From the NCBI GenBank assembly GCA_033782935.1, contig JAWQEG010000292.1, positions 926,001-990,000 on the forward strand: a stretch of 64,000 nucleotides of DNA, written 5' to 3'. The first letter of the stretch is position 1. Each line of letters begins with the position of its first letter. A model generated the notes under the pieces. It saw only the letters and a list, made by a program, of their open reading frames with translations. It was not told the origin of the DNA and searched no databases. Below, one piece after another: positions 48,763 to 63,000 of the stretch. Source of the DNA: Petrolisthes cinctipes (lineage: Eukaryota > Arthropoda > Malacostraca > Decapoda > Porcellanidae). Both the position numbers and the translations under genes were made by a program.

Positions 48763-51204
48763 CCGCTCGAACCATGCTACCTTCGCCTGGCCTCCAGGCG
48801 TTTTGCTTTATGCTTTATTTAATAGAAGGCCAGTTCACAATGTTGGTAGGGCTAGATAACTAAGATATTAACAATGAATACATGTATAGTAATAAAAAAT
48901 AGACATTAAGACATTGGCACACCATATACTTAAAATTAACATTACCGGTAATACATGAATATAAATACATTAACATGAATACATTGTTACATAAAATTTC
49001 ATCTTAATATTAATGTGTTTAGCTAGGTGCATGTTATTGTGTGTATATAATCTAATCTATGCTAAAAATTCACACATTAATGAGGGGGGATCCGTAGTGC
49101 TATGTTGTGTCTGTGACATGACAGTCTTGTTCTTTTCAATACAAGATAATTCAGTATACCTCGATAGTTCTTTCTTATACAATACAAAAATAGTATTTTA
49201 GACTGTCTTATACAATACATAAATTTTATAGTACATGCCAGAAAGATAAGACATGGGATAATAAACATTGTTACCAATTTTTATTTTGATCACTATGTGG
49301 AGGAATCAAATGATATAATAAGGATGATTGAATTCTATTCTCATTGAGTAACATAATAGTTTCATTTTGTCTGATACAACTGATAATGAATTAGGAGATG
49401 TTAAACAATTCAACTTTAAATGAAATATGTTGAAAAGGTGGAAGAGATTGTGCTATGTTTTCTAGCAAATTATGTTTACTAGGCAAGATACGATTCCCTT
49501 GGATCGTATTGCCTATGAGTCTGCTTCTTTATAGTTGCCTTGAACCATACCATGTGTAGGGTGATTAGGGCAAATTAATGTTAATTGTGTTTTAGCAGGT
49601 AAGTATAGATAGTGGCAATTAAAATTGATGATGAAAGAGAGTTTGATTAGTAATAGATATGAATATACATGCATATAGTGCTTGATTAGTAGTACTTATG
49701 ATTCTAAGCAAGTGGAGATTTTGCATCCTTTGGAGACTTAAATGCAACTCAAATGCAAAGAAATATGCAAGACAAACATATATGAAGATATGCAACATGG
49801 CACTTGAAGTGTTGTGTGTCACTGATGACATCATCACTAAGTATAATACTTATTGGATGAAAATTGAATATTAAATGATTACTTCCATTTTCATAGGGAA
49901 TTGTAGAAGTGCGTAGCTTGTGAATAACATTTTACCGTTTATGGGAATAATAATGAGTATATGATCTTGTATTAAAATACTACGCATGACTGTATAATAA
50001 TATTTCATGAAAGAAATAAGGAAGATGAGATTTCATCATTGATTGTACCATTGCATCTCGTAGCTATTGGAGTGGTAATAATATTGTGAGTTGATCTTAT
50101 CTTACCCGCAGTAAATATTCTCTTAATAAGTGTTGTCATTCCTCTCTAAGTTCCTCACCTGCTATCATTTTTCCGCAAACTCACAGAAATAAATAGAAGC
50201 CTAAAAATATGATGTGATTATTTCATATATGTAGTTCATTTCATTCGTTGCTCATATAAACTATCTAAATCGTATTTAATTTCTGTGCAATGATTTACAC
50301 TCTAATACAGTATATACCTGTTACTCTATCTTACCTTGATTTGCAAAGGCTCGTCCTGCAACCTTTTATGTATGGGATAATGCTTGTATACCACTATACC
50401 TCTAAGCATTACCAAATAGTGCTCATGAAATTTCACTTAAAAATTATCTAAATCACGCTCTGGGCTGTGATGATGGCTCTAAGCCACTATATTTTTTTTT
50501 TTTTTGTATAATAAGCTAGCAATATTACCTGAGTCGCTGAATCCATTCCTAGGGCGCCCAATAGTGCCAGGACACTATAGAATATAATGCACTTACATAG
50601 GTAAATTCAGTTGTGTGATACCTGTCAACCAAAACTAGTGTATCATTAAGTATTTTATCTGTAATTACTGCTCAATGGCAGAAATTTTGGTAATAATTCA
50701 TATATCCAGTAAAGAGTAAGAAATAGGGATCATATCGTTCATCACCACTATTTTATTTATTTTCCTTTTCTTTTCAACTGTTTGATAAAATTGTAAACGA
50801 GAGCTCTCGGATTGTAAGACGTCATCTTTATCTGTGTTATGCCACTTCGTCGGAGCCTGTAGCCGCCGCGAGTATAGACATGAAAACCGTTATATAGGTT
50901 AATTTGGGCCACATTTGTAAGAAGAAATATTATTTTTAATTGGAAACCGATCGGAGTTTGTGTTTGTAAGTGTTTATTTTATTATCATCAATAGTAGGGA
51001 TAATATTACGAGGAAGAGGACATTGTTGCTGTTGCAGAGATATGATTGGTTTTATTTTGGATGTTAAGTTTTTGCGCGCATTTTACCAATTTCTTTATTC
51101 TGTTTACATAAACAATATCATCCGCCTGGTAAAATTATTCATTATTATAAGGTTATGCCTACTAAAGACATGACTGTTTGAAGTTCGATCGGGTACCCAT
51201 TATG
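48763..51204. other. Unassigned tail of copy 2
   Basis: Duplicate of 6550-8990, with T14 at 50492-50505 instead of T13. No recognisable gene. Confidence 0.7.
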
Positions 51205-51448
51205 TTGGCGATTACGCATTTTTTTTTTTTTCTAGCAAGCCTATAATTTGTTTTGTTCTGTCGGCGATCACACATTTTTCTTGCAAGCCGATAAATTGCT
51301 TTGTTATGTCGGCGATCACGCATTTTTCTTGCAAGCCGATAAATTGCTTTGTTATGTCGGCGATCACGCATTTTTCTTGCAAGCCGATAAATTGCTTTGT
51401 TATGTCGGCGATCACGCATTTTTCTTGCAAGCCGATAAATTGCTTTGT
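51205..51448. repeat. 48-bp minisatellite, copy 2
   Basis: Same unit number and order as 8991-9234. The lack of any repeat-number change between the copies supports a very recent duplication. Confidence 0.92.
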
Positions 51449-51468
51449 TCATCATGATGAAATTGTTG

Positions 51469-52204
51469 AAATGCAACTCACCGTTGTTCAGCATAGTTGT
51501 CCATGTTGTCATGGCTTCTTCGTGGCAATTGTTATATCATATGAAAGACGTATCCATACGCCATATAGTATTTCATGTGGAGTTTTTCCTTTTATTTTCG
51601 TATTTTGTAGTGGTTATTGACCGTCATATCGATGCAGTCTTCCCATGTGGAGGGATTTTCATTGTTTCTGTGCCACGAAGTACTTCTAGTAGTGTTACGG
51701 TTTTGCCGTTTTGTTAACCCATTAGATGCTGGGAAATATGGTAATACAAACGTTTGCTTAATGTAGAAGAAATAAGATACCTTTTATAATATCGGGACAT
51801 GTATATGGTCATATGAATTTGGTTTTTAAATATATGTGCACTTACTTTTGCGGTTTTTTCCCTAGTGGTGCCGCCACTAAATATCTAGAAAAATAGTTAA
51901 CCATAGGTAAAAACTTACTGTATCCTGATTCTAAATTGGTAAGGAAAGTAGATCTATTCCTACTATGTCCCATGATTCGTCCAGGATTAGGGATTCCCGT
52001 CATGGAACAGAGGTCCAATGTATGGCCTTGATTTGCATTGTATGTTTCGCACAGAGCGACATATGTGTTTCATCATCTACCCTTAGTTTATGTTAATAGT
52101 ATATTGTATAGAGAGTGGTTAGGTACCTACCTCTATCAGGATGTCCTATTGCCTTATGATATAAGGGTAATTAATACTGAGGGAATTATTATTTGTTATA
52201 TCAC
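51469..52204 (-). pseudogene. Integrase remnant, copy 2
   Basis: Duplicate of 9255-9990 with the same H-x4-H, LCAKH and WDIVGIDLL motifs and the same stops, frameshifts and missing SDNG/Glu blocks. Not functional. Confidence 0.87.
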
Positions 52205-52533
52205 TATGTGATTGGTTTGTACGTCACGTTTCCTTAGTTTTCTGTAAATAATATCATCATGAAGGGAAAAGATATTTAAGTGACTGGGTAATTATGGTCC
52301 ATTATTTTCATCCTCAGGGTTTTTAATGAATATCTTATTACATCCATCATAGTATCCATTTGCTAATGTTTAGGAACCGTATTAATGTCAAAGTCCATGG
52401 GTGTCCTCGGAACTAAAAGGACAAGATAATTGTTTAAGGGATCTACTACATTATTTAATCGTCCTGGAAGGTATTTAATATCTATATGTGGGAGAAATTC
52501 CTGAATTGTTAGATTTTATCTGGCTAATTTTCC

Positions 52534-52834
52534 CGTTAGGGTTTGAGGTTATAGTAAGCCAAGGATTGTTTGGTAATCCGCGAAAACTTGTAAAGGATAG
52601 CCTAATACGATTTCTCTAAAAGTACGAAGTGCCCATAATATTGCTTAAATTTCCTGTTTTGTTACAGAGTAATGAGTTCCCTGTGCACTTAATATTCTCT
52701 AAGCATAAGCACATACCTGATATCGACCCATAGCTATCTCTTACATAAGTACAGCGCCTAAGCCTACTGAAGAAGCATCTGTACACTTGATAAAAGTTAA
52801 TGAATACTTGGGAACGCAAAATTGAAGCTTACAT
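52534..52834 (-). pseudogene. RNase H remnant, copy 2
   Basis: Duplicate of 10320-10620: TDASS and TKQE are present and broken by the same three in-frame stops. Confidence 0.87.
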
Positions 52835-52838
52835 TAAT

Positions 52839-53664
52839 TAACCTTTAATATTTCAAAGCTTAGCTATTTCTTCTGGCATCCATACAAAATCTCGAGTTGA
52901 TTATTTAGGGGTTTAGCTACTTGGGAAAAATGTTCTACAAGGATTCTATAATAAGGACATAAACCCAAGAATTATTTTACGTTAGTAGCATTTATTAGGA
53001 ATAGTGAATACTTTCATTGCTCGTATTTTACCAGATTGTGTATGGAGCACAGTGGCGGTTAATGTATAACCTAAAATTATAATTTCCTGGTTAATAAAAT
53101 GACACATAGGCAGTTAAAGTTTGAGGCCTACCTAATGTAATCTCTGGATAAGCTTCTTTATTGTTACTTATTATGAATGTACTTCTATAGAAAAATTAAT
53201 CAAATCGTTGAGATTAGCGATGACTACGTTATTAAGAACGCCAATACGGAAATTGACCATATGCTGAAATATGGATGAAACATTACATAACCCAAATGGT
53301 CTACGAATGTATTCATAATAACCATGGGAAGTACTAAATGTTGTAATGGGTTGACTTTTATCATTTAATGCTACTTGCCAGTTTCCACTGACCAAGTTTA
53401 AGGTGGAGAATATCATAGGCTTTGATTTACCAATGTTAGACAAAACATCTTAAAGGAGGGAGGGGATATTTATCTTTAATTGTAGCATTATTTATATGTC
53501 CGTAATCAATTACTGGCGTAAATTCACCATTATTATTGAAACCAAAAACATTGGGCTGTTAAAAGGGGAGTTAGAATTCCTAATAATGCTTTCATCCATC
53601 ATTTCATTTATAATTTTCTTTACAACTTTCTGCCTACTACGAGGTACGGTAGTCTATATGCTCG
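52839..53664 (-). pseudogene. Reverse transcriptase remnant, copy 2
   Basis: Duplicate of 10625-11450. The FSTLN and NLND substitutions of the catalytic aspartates and the frameshifts are shared with copy 1, so they predate the macro-duplication. Confidence 0.88.
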
Positions 53665-54245
53665 AATAAATGGGTTGAGGAGATGATAGTGTAATGGCAT
53701 GCTTTATAATGTTGGTTCATCCTAAGGATTCACCAAGTAGGGCAATCGTATTTAATATGTGGCTAGTATGGTGATAAGATTATCACGATAAAGTGGAAAA
53801 TCGTGCCCACTAACAAAATTTCTAAGTTGTTCCCTTCTGTGACTATCTATTTCTCCCTCGGTAAGAACCGATACAATATTTCCTTGTGGTCTTGGTCTAA
53901 CTTCCATCTGTACAGATCACATAAATATGTTCCTTTCTTTACATGCATATTGGTAGATGATTTATTAATATCAGTGATATTTTCACTGTTTACATTGGGT
54001 AAAGTAAATTAATCCCCGATTATATATTATTTTACTGGTTCTATTGAGAATAGAACGGTAGTGTGTGGCTGTACATGAGATGGAAGATGTACCTTCAATT
54101 AATGGACGAAATTTGGAGTTAATATAATATTATATGCAGCAATGGCCTTTATGATAATGGGGTCGTTTCCCTCATTTTCAATATGTATTGAATTAACATT
54201 ACATGGACTTATATATTGGCCTGGACAATCCTGTATTGGAATACA

Positions 54246-54644
54246 TTAATTCCTAAAATGAATTATTTTATATTTAGGGTTAATTAATATGGTTTGTTTG
54301 ATAAGGTATGATAAACCTAGTTTATAATTTTGTATTATATAAAATGCAATATGTATATGGTTAGTTCCCTTGTCTAACCGTACAGGAAGGGTTAGTTTCC
54401 CTACGACCTGTAATTTATTGCCTGTCATGGTTGACAATGCTATGTCACCTGTTCAATCTTGGTTTATAAATGCTGCTGGGGACCTAATTTGCTCAATTTG
54501 TTAAAGGAATTATCCGATAACAAGGAAACTGCGGCGCCTGTGTCTATCATTAAGGGGGTGTTACTATGTGATACTAGGACAGGGAATTATAGTATATTAT
54601 TGGTAAATGCGACGACAGGGCCTACAGTTTTATTTTCGGGACGT
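54246..54644 (-). pseudogene. Protease remnant, copy 2
   Basis: Duplicate of 12032-12430; the DTG triad is encoded at 54544-54536. Same premature stops before and after the active site. Confidence 0.87.
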
Positions 54645-54645
54645 T

Positions 54646-55434
54646 TTAATATTGTGGCGGTCTCGTTTCATACATCATATTTCGATTGTGCAAGTCCCAT
54701 TTCATTCTGTTAAGGATCATGCATTCATCTAAGGAATGCGACTTTGATTCATGTAAATGACTGTATTTATTATTACTTTTCCCTTGATCATTTCCTTTAG
54801 TATTATGTAAGTAATAACAATCACTGGTAATATTATTATTTCCGTTACAGTGTTTGCAACGTTTTCCCTGTGATTCCCTTTGAGTAGGTGTGGCATCAAA
54901 ATTAAAATTCTTCGTCCCCATGGATTGAGTAATCTGTAATTCACGATGTATGATACGAGATTCCTTCGAATTTAAAGTTAGAGACCCTGATAATGCAAGT
55001 GCTTTTGCTGGTTCACTTGTATTTATGTTGTCTGCCTTTGTTTTAAACATTACCTGAACCCATGATAATGAATTATGAATTTTACCATCCCCAAAAACAT
55101 CAATAAGTGACTGTCTGAATGTAGCATATGACGTTAAATTCTCTGGATCAGAAAAAGCACTTGTAGTTATCATATAGCTGGCTGGACTATCTGGTGCAAT
55201 ATGCTCTCTCACGAATCTTATCTTATGTAAGTCCTGCTCTATATTAGTTTGGTAAAACACATTCTCCAAATGACGCAAGAAGAGATGAATCCCATATCTT
55301 GGATTATCTCCCGTATAATACTTTAAATACTTGTGGGTGGGTAAGCTTGTCATTGTATGCATAGAAGAGGTAGTGGGGTTAGAAGAAGTTGTATGAAGAG
55401 CAGAGACAGTAGGAGATTGTGGAGGAGTAGCCAT
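54646..55434 (-). CDS. Gag-like protein, intact 262-codon ORF, copy 2
   Basis: Same translation as 12432-13220, from the same ATG and to the same TAA. Capsid-like middle and two degenerate zinc knuckles are unchanged. Since both copies are recent duplicates, this is not independent evidence for selection on gag. Confidence 0.8.
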   Translation of the reverse strand: MATPPQSPTVSALHTTSSNPTTSSMHTMTSLPTHKYLKYYTGDNPRYGIHLFLRHLENVFYQTNIEQDLHKIRFVREHIAPDSPASYMITTSAFSDPENLTSYATFRQSLIDVFGDGKIHNSLSWVQVMFKTKADNINTSEPAKALALSGSLTLNSKESRIIHRELQITQSMGTKNFNFDATPTQRESQGKRCKHCNGNNNITSDCYYLHNTKGNDQGKSNNKYSHLHESKSHSLDECMILNRMKWDLHNRNMMYETRPPQY

Positions 55435-56261
55435 TGTTGGAGAAAATACAGGTTAATATAGTATACCAGATTAAGTTTTTAATGAGGGTAAGGTAGAAGC
55501 AGAAAATGTACTCGAATGTGTTGGCACCACAAACGAGGCTTAGGGAGGCAGGGAAATCTAGCTTGGAGACTAATGGATCATTATCAGGGATATTCGAAGT
55601 TAGTTATGATACCTTTGGATTAATGGGGGAGAATATCTTTACCTTTGTTGTAATTTGGCACTTCTTTTCTTTCTTTCTGGGCTGTAATTGAGGAACCTAA
55701 TCTATTCTAACATGTTCGTGGACAAGTGAAAAATAATGTAATGTAACATGTAATGTGTACCTACTGTTAGTTGACTCTAGTTGCAACGACGATGACGATG
55801 TGGTGAAGAGGCGACGTCGGTGGAGAGGCGAAGCGATTATTAGTTAGCTCGCACACTAACACACTAACAGTCGTTATTGGAGTGAAGATGATGAACGTTG
55901 ACTTGCCTTTACGAGAGCATTTACGTAACGAGGCGTCAGCGTGGAGGTGATGGAGGTCGTGGCGTTGTCCTGACGAGAGCATTTACGCAGGAACGCCGAT
56001 ATGGTAGTGATGAAGTGATGATTGTTTGTTGTGAAGTAGATGAGGACCCCTTGTAGGTCAGTTGCAATTATATTGAAGCAGGTGCCTCTTGTAGGTGAAG
56101 AATTTGTGGTTTATCTCCTTCGTTAGAGGTCGTAAGATTATACCCACAGAAGAAATTACTTGAGAGGATTTACAAGTAAATTCCTTCAACTTGTCCTTGA
56201 ACAATGTTAGTCACTGTACTCCCGTGAAGTCTATACCTTGCAATTTGCCTTATTGCAAAAA
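55435..56261 (-). other. Leader between primer binding site and gag, copy 2
   Basis: Duplicate of 13221-14047 with one noticed substitution (T56119 for C13905). The upstream 71-codon frame is at 55982-55767. Confidence 0.6.
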
Positions 56262-56275
56262 CACCGCTGCCATCA
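56262..56275 (-). other. Primer binding site, tRNA-Leu type (copy 2)
   Basis: Minus strand TGATGGCAGCGGTG, two bases from the LTR, identical to copy 1. Confidence 0.85.
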
Positions 56276-56277
56276 AA

Positions 56278-56357
56278 TGTACCAGTTCTGAAGGCTTGAA
56301 CTCTGGGCAGAACTTGGTAACTTACTTGTATGTAATTCTTGTAGTTGTAGTGTAGTA

Positions 56358-56388
<31 letters not shown>

Positions 56389-57061
56389 TAGGTAACGTGG
56401 AAGACGGGGTGCTTTCTTAGGTGATTGACTTCACAAGTTTCTTAAGGCTTAATTTATTAATATGTTCTTATATCTATACAGAGAGTTATATTGATGTGCC
56501 TTGTCTTGTCTTATATGGTATTATGTCTCTCTCTATGGAGACAGTTTATAGCCCTTAGGGAGTCAGTGTGGTATCCTAACTCCTAGTGTACCTCCTCTGC
56601 TTATATACATTTCAAACTCAATAGTTTACAGAATGGCTAGAGTGTGACTGTGTTGCCTGTGAATGGTCAGTTTGATTCTGTACCTACTTCTCTCTTCTCG
56701 TGTGAAAGGGAAAGTGGGCCAACCCTTTCCTATCTCTCTCTCTCTCTCTCTCTCTCCTTTACTCTCTTTCCTACCTCTCCTTCGAAGGGGAGGTAGGAAA
56801 GGTTAATGTCTTTTCGTATGACCTGACCGCACCTGTGTTTGGAGAGATGCCAATAAGATAGGGAAAGTCAATTGTCTGAGAGGTAGGTATAAAAATATAT
56901 GGGAGAGTGTGTGTGTGTGTGTGTGTGTGTTTGACCCACCTGGGTGGTCAGGTCCCTTAATGGTTTTTTGGTGTGTATGTATGTGGAATCTGAATCTGTC
57001 TGTCAGGTCCCGAAAGGCGAGTCACTGCACGTGTTTGTGTGTGTATAGAATAGTGTGTACA
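56278..57061 (-). repeat. 5' LTR (element sense) of copy 2
   Basis: 784 bp. It differs from the other three LTRs by (TC)12 instead of (TC)11 (56733-56756) and by A instead of G at 57052, both private, so they arose after the macro-duplication. Confidence 0.95.
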
Positions 57062-57065
57062 TGTA
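57062..57065. other. Target site duplication TGTA, right (copy 2)
   Basis: Matches 47977-47980; satellite continues as CATGCCTACTCAG. Confidence 0.9.
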
Positions 57066-60000
57066 CATGCCTACTCAGTGCTAGAAAATTTTCAAAATAT
57101 AGGCTAAAAACATGCTAAAAATCGATCTTTTAGGTGCCAAAAAGTCGATATCTGAAATTCAGTCCCAAAACACCCGAAAATTCGATATTTAGGGGTCCCA
57201 GAAGCGATCTGTCCATGCCTACTCCGTGTTAGAGTATTTTCAAAATACATGCTCAAAACATACTGAAAATCGATCTTTTAGGTGCGCAAAAGTCGATATG
57301 TGCATGCATCTTCAGTACCCGTTTATATCTCAAATTCAGGCTCAAAACACCCGAAAATTCAATATTTTGGGGTCCCAGAAGCAATCTGTACATGCCTTCT
57401 CAGTGTTAGAATATTTTCAAAATAAAGGATCAAAACATGCTGAAAATCGATATTTTAGATGCCCAAAGTCAATATGTGCATGTATCTTCTGTACCCGTTT
57501 ATATCTCAAATTAAGGCTCAAAACACCCGAAAATTCAATATTTTGGGGTCCCAGAAGCAATCTGTACATGCCGACTCAGTGCTAGAATATTTTCAAAATA
57601 TAGGCTACAAACATGCTAAAAATCGATCTTTTAGGTGCCAAAAAGTCGATATCTGAAATTCAGTCGCAAAACACCCGAAAATTCGATATATAGGGGTCCC
57701 AGAAGCGATCTGTACATACCTACTCCGTGTTAGAGTATTTTCAAAATACATGCTCAAAACATACTGAAAATCGATCTTTTAGGTGCACAAAAGTCGATAT
57801 GTGCATGCATCTTCAGTACCCGTTTATATCTCAAATTCAGGCTCAAAACACCCGAAAATTCAATATTTTGGGGTCCCAGAAGCAATCTGTACATGCCTAC
57901 TCAGTGTTAGAGTATTTTCAAAATACAGGCCCAAAACATGCTGAAAATCGATATTTTAGATGCCCAAAGTCAATATGTGCATGTATCTTCTGTACCCGTT
58001 TATATCTCAAATTCAGGCTCAAAACACCCGAAAATTCAATATTTTGGGGTCCCAGAAGCAATCTGTACATGCCTACTCAGTGTTAGAGTATTTTCAAAAT
58101 ACAGGCCCAAAACATGCTGAAAATCGATATTTTAGATGCCCAAAGTCAATATGTGCATGTATCTTCGGTACCCGTTTATATCTCAAATTCTGGCCCTAAA
58201 CACCAGAAAATTCGATATTTTGGGGTCCCAGAAGCGATCTGTACATGCCTACTCCGTGTTAGAGTATTTTCAATATTCAGGCCCAAAACATGCTGAAAAT
58301 CTATATTTTTGGTGCCCAAAGTCAATATGTGCATGTATCTTCTGTACCCGTTTATATCTCAAATTCAGGCTTAAAACAACCGAAAATTCAATATTTTGGG
58401 GTCCCAGAAGCAATCTGTACATGCCTACTCAGTGCTAGAATATTTTCAAAATATAGGCTAAAAACATGCTAAAAATCGATCTTTTTGGTGCCAAAAAGTC
58501 TATATCTCAAATTCAGTCCCAAAACACCCGAAAATTCGATATTTAGGGGTCCCAGAAGCGATCTGTACATGCCTACTCCGTGATAGAGTATTTTCAAAAT
58601 ACATGCTCAAAACATACTGAAAATCGATCTTTTAGGTGCACAAAAGTCGATATGTGCATGCATCTTCAGTACCCGTTTATATCTCAAATTCAGGCTCAAA
58701 ACACCCGAAAATTCAATATTTTGGGGTCCCAGAAGCAATCTGTACATGCCTACTCAGTGTTAGAGTATTTTCAAAATACAGGCCCAAAACATGCTGAAAA
58801 TCGATATTTTAGATGCCCAAAGTCAATATGTGCATGTATCTTCTGTACCCGTTTATATCTCAAATTCAGGCTCAAAACACCCGAAAATTCAATATTTTGG
58901 GGTCCCAGAAGCAATCTGTACATGCCTACACAGTGCTAGAATATTTTCAAAATATAGGCTAAAAACATGCCAAAAATCGACATTTTAGGTGCCAAAAAAT
59001 CGATATCTCAAATTCAGTCCCAAAACACCCGAAAATTCGATATTTAGAGGTCCCAGAAGGTATCTGTACATGCCTACTCCGTGTTAGAGTATTTTCAAAT
59101 CACAGGCCAAAAACATACTGAAAATCGATCTTTTATGTGCCCAAAAGTCGATATGTGCATGCATCTTCTGTACCCGTTTATATCTCAAATTCTGGCCCTA
59201 AACACCCGAAAATTCGATATTTTGGGGTCCCAGAAGCGATCTGTACATGCCTACTCCGTGTTAGAGTATTTTCAAAATTCAGGCCCAAAACATGCTGAAA
59301 ATCGATATTTTTGGTGCCCAAAGTCAATACGTGCATGTATCTTCTGTACCCGTTTATATCTCAAATTCAGGCTCAAAACACCCGAAAATTCAATATTTTG
59401 GGGTCCCAGAAGCAATCTGTACATGCCTACTCAGTGCTAGAATATTTTCAAAATATAGGCTAAAAACATGCTAAAAATCGATCTTTTTGGTGCCAAAAAG
59501 TCTATATCTCAAATTCAGTCCCAAAACACCCGAAAATTCGATATTTAGGGGTCCCAGAAGCGATCTGTACATGCCTACTCCGTGTTAGAGTATTTTCAAA
59601 ATACATACTCAAATCATACTGAAAATCGATCTTTTAGGTGCACAAAAGTCGATATGTGCATGCATCTTCAATACACGTTTATATCTCAAATTCAGGCTCA
59701 AAACACCCGAAAATTCAATATTTTGGGGTCCCAGAAGCAATCTGTACATGCCTACTCCGTGTTAGAGTATTTTCAAAATACAGGCTGAAAACATGCTGAA
59801 AATCGATATTTTAGATGCCCAAAGTCAATATGTGCATGTATCTTCTGTACCCGTTTATATCTCAAATTCAGGCTCAAAACACCCGAAAATTCAATATTTT
59901 GGGGTCCCAGAAGCAATCTGTACATGCCTACACAGTGCTAGAATATTTTCAAAATATAGGCTAAAAACATGCTAAAAATCGACATTTTAGGTGCCAAAAA

Positions 60001-63000
60001 ATCGATATCTCAAATTCAGTCCCAAAACACCCGAAAATTCGATATTTAGAGGTCCCGGAAGGTATCTGTACATGCCTACTCCTTGTTAGAGTATTTTCAA
60101 AATACAGGCCAAAAACATACTGAAAATCGATCTTTTAGGTGCCCAAAAGTCGATATGTGCATGCATCTTCTGTACCCGTTTATATATCAAATTCTGGCCC
60201 TAAACACCCTAAAATTCAATATTTTGGGGTCCCAGAAGCAATCTGTACATGCCTACTCAGTGCTAGAATATTTTCAAAATATATGCTAAAAACATGCTAA
60301 AAATCGATCCTTTAGGTGCCAAAAAGTCGATATCTCAAATTCAGTCCCAAAACACCCGAAAATTCGATATTTAGGGGTCCCAAAAGCGATCTGTACATGC
60401 CTACTCCGTGTTAGAGTATTTTCAAAATACATGCTCAAAACATACTGAAAATCGATATTTTAGGTGCACAAAAGTCGATATGTGCATGCATCTTCAGTAC
60501 CCGTTTATATCTCAAATTCAGGCTCAAAACTCCCGAAAATTCAATATTTTGGGGTCCCAGAAGCAATCTGTACATGCCTACTCAGTGCTAGAATATTTTC
60601 AAAATATAGGCTAAAAACATGCTAAAAATCGATATTATAGGTGCCAAATAATCGATATCTCAAATTAAGACCCATAACACCCGAAAATTCGATATTTAGA
60701 GGTCCCAGAAGGTATCTGTACATGACTACTCCGTGTTAGAGTATTTTCAATATACAGGCCAAAAACATACTGAAAATCGATCTTTTAGGTGCCCAAAAGT
60801 CGATATGTGCATGCATCTTCTGTACCCGTTTATATCTCAAATTCAGTCCCAAAACACCCGAAAATTCGATATTTAGGGGTCCCAGAAGGTATCTGTGCAT
60901 GCCTACTCCGTGTTAGAGTATTTTCAAAATACAGGCCTAAAACATACTGAAAATCGATCTCTTAGGTGCCCAAAAGTCGATATGTGCATGCATTTTCTGT
61001 ACCCGTTTATATCTCAAATTCTGGCCCTAAACACCCGAAAATTCGATATTTTGGGGTCCCATAAGCGTTCTGTACATGCCTACTCCGTGTTAGAGTATTT
61101 TCAAAATTCAGGCCCAAAACATGCTGAAAATCGATATTTTTGGTGCCCAAAGTCAATATGTGCATGTATCTACTGTACCCGTTTATATCTCAAATTCAGG
61201 CTCAAAACACCCGAAAATTCAATATTTTGGGGTCCCAGAAGCAATCTGTTCATGCCTACACAGTGCTAGAATATTTTCAAAATATAGGCTAAAAACATGC
61301 TAAAAATCGACATTTTAGGTGCCAAAAAATCGATATCTGAAATACAGTCCCAAAACACCCGAAAATTCGATATTTAGAGGTCCCAGAAGGTATCTGTGCA
61401 TGCCTACTCCGTGTTAGAGTATTTTCAAAATACAGGCCAAAAACATACTGAAAATCGATCTTTTAGGTGCCCAAAAGTCGATATGTGCATGCATCTTCTG
61501 TACCCGTTTATATCTCAAATTCTGGCCCTAAACACCCGAAAATTCGATATTTTGGGGTCCCAGAAGCGATCTGTACATGCCTACTCCGTGTTAGAGTATT
61601 TTCAAAATAAAGGCCCGAAACATGCTAAAAAAATCGATATTTTAGATGCCCAAAGTCGATATGTGCATGCATCTTCTGTACCCGTTTATATCTCGAATTC
61701 AGTCCCAAAACACCCGAAAATTCGATATTTAGAGGTCCCAGAAGGTATCTGTGCATGCCTACTCCGAATTAGAGTATTTTCAAAATACAGGCCTAAAACA
61801 TACTGAAAATCGATCTCTTAGGTGCCCAAAAGTCGATATGTGCATGCATTTTCTGTACCCGTTTATATCTCAAATTCTGTCCCTAAACACCCGAAAATTC
61901 GATATTTTGGGGTCCCAGAAGCGATCTGTACATGCCTACTCCGTGTTAGAGTATTTTCAAAATTCAGGCCCAAAACATGCTGAAAATCGATATTTTTGGT
62001 GCCCAAAGTCAATATGTGCATGTATCTTCTGTACCCGTTTATATCTCAAATTCAGGCTCAAAACACCCGAAAATTCAATATTTTGGGGTCCCAGAAGCAA
62101 TCTGTACATGCCTACACAGTGCTAGAATATTTTCAAAATATAGGCTAAAAACATGCTAAAAATCGACATTTTAGGTGCCAAAAAATCGATATCTCAAATT
62201 CAGTCCCAAAACACCCGAAAATTCGATATTTAGAGGTCCCAGAAGGTATCTGTGCATGCCTACTCCGTGTTAGAGTATTTTCAAAATACAGGCCTAAAAC
62301 ATACTGAAAATCGATCTTTTAGGTGCCCAAAAGTCGATATGTGCATGAATCTTCTGTACCCGTTTATATCTCAAATTCTGGCCCTAAACACCCGAAAATT
62401 CGATATTTTGGGGTCCCAGAAGCGATCTGTACATGCCTACTCCGTGATAGAGTATTTTCAAAATTCAGGCCCAAAACATGCTGAAAATCGATATTTTAGA
62501 TGCCCAAAGTCAATATGTGCATATGTATCTTCTGTACCCGTTTATATCTCAAATTCAGGCTCAAAACACCCGAAAATTCAATATTTTGGGGTCCCAGAAG
62601 CAATCTGTACATGCCTACACAGTGCTAGAATATTTTCAAAATATAGGCTAAAAACATGCTAAAAATCGACATTTTAGGTGCCAAAAAATCGATATCTCAA
62701 ATTCAGTCCCAAAACACCCGAAAATTCGATATTTAGAGGTCCCAGAAGGTATCTGTGCATGCCTACTCCGTGTCAGAGTATTTTCAAAATACAGGCCTAA
62801 AACATACTGAAAATCGATCTTTTAGGTGCACAAAAGTCGATATGTGCATGAAGCTTCAGTACCCGTTTATATCTCAAATTCTGGCCCAAAACACCCGAAA
62901 ATTCGATATTTAGAGGTCCCAGAAGGTATCTGTGCATGCCTACTCCGTGTTAGAGTATTTTCAAAATACAGGCCTAAAACATACTGAAAATCGATCTTTT

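Larger units (their letters stand above)
47981..57061 (-). mobile_element. Ty3/gypsy LTR retrotransposon, copy 2 (9081 bp)
   Basis: Segmentally duplicated version of 5768-14845 with the same orientation, boundaries, TSD, open gag and pol lesions. It is 3 bp longer through one T and one TC repeat. Removing it plus one TSD (9085 bp) again restores 501-bp satellite spacing (47640 to 57226). Confidence 0.96.

Noticed and set aside
47981..57061. Independent second insertion of the retrotransposon
   Set aside because: Same satellite site, same TSD, same internal lesions and same flanks: it is a duplicate of copy 1.
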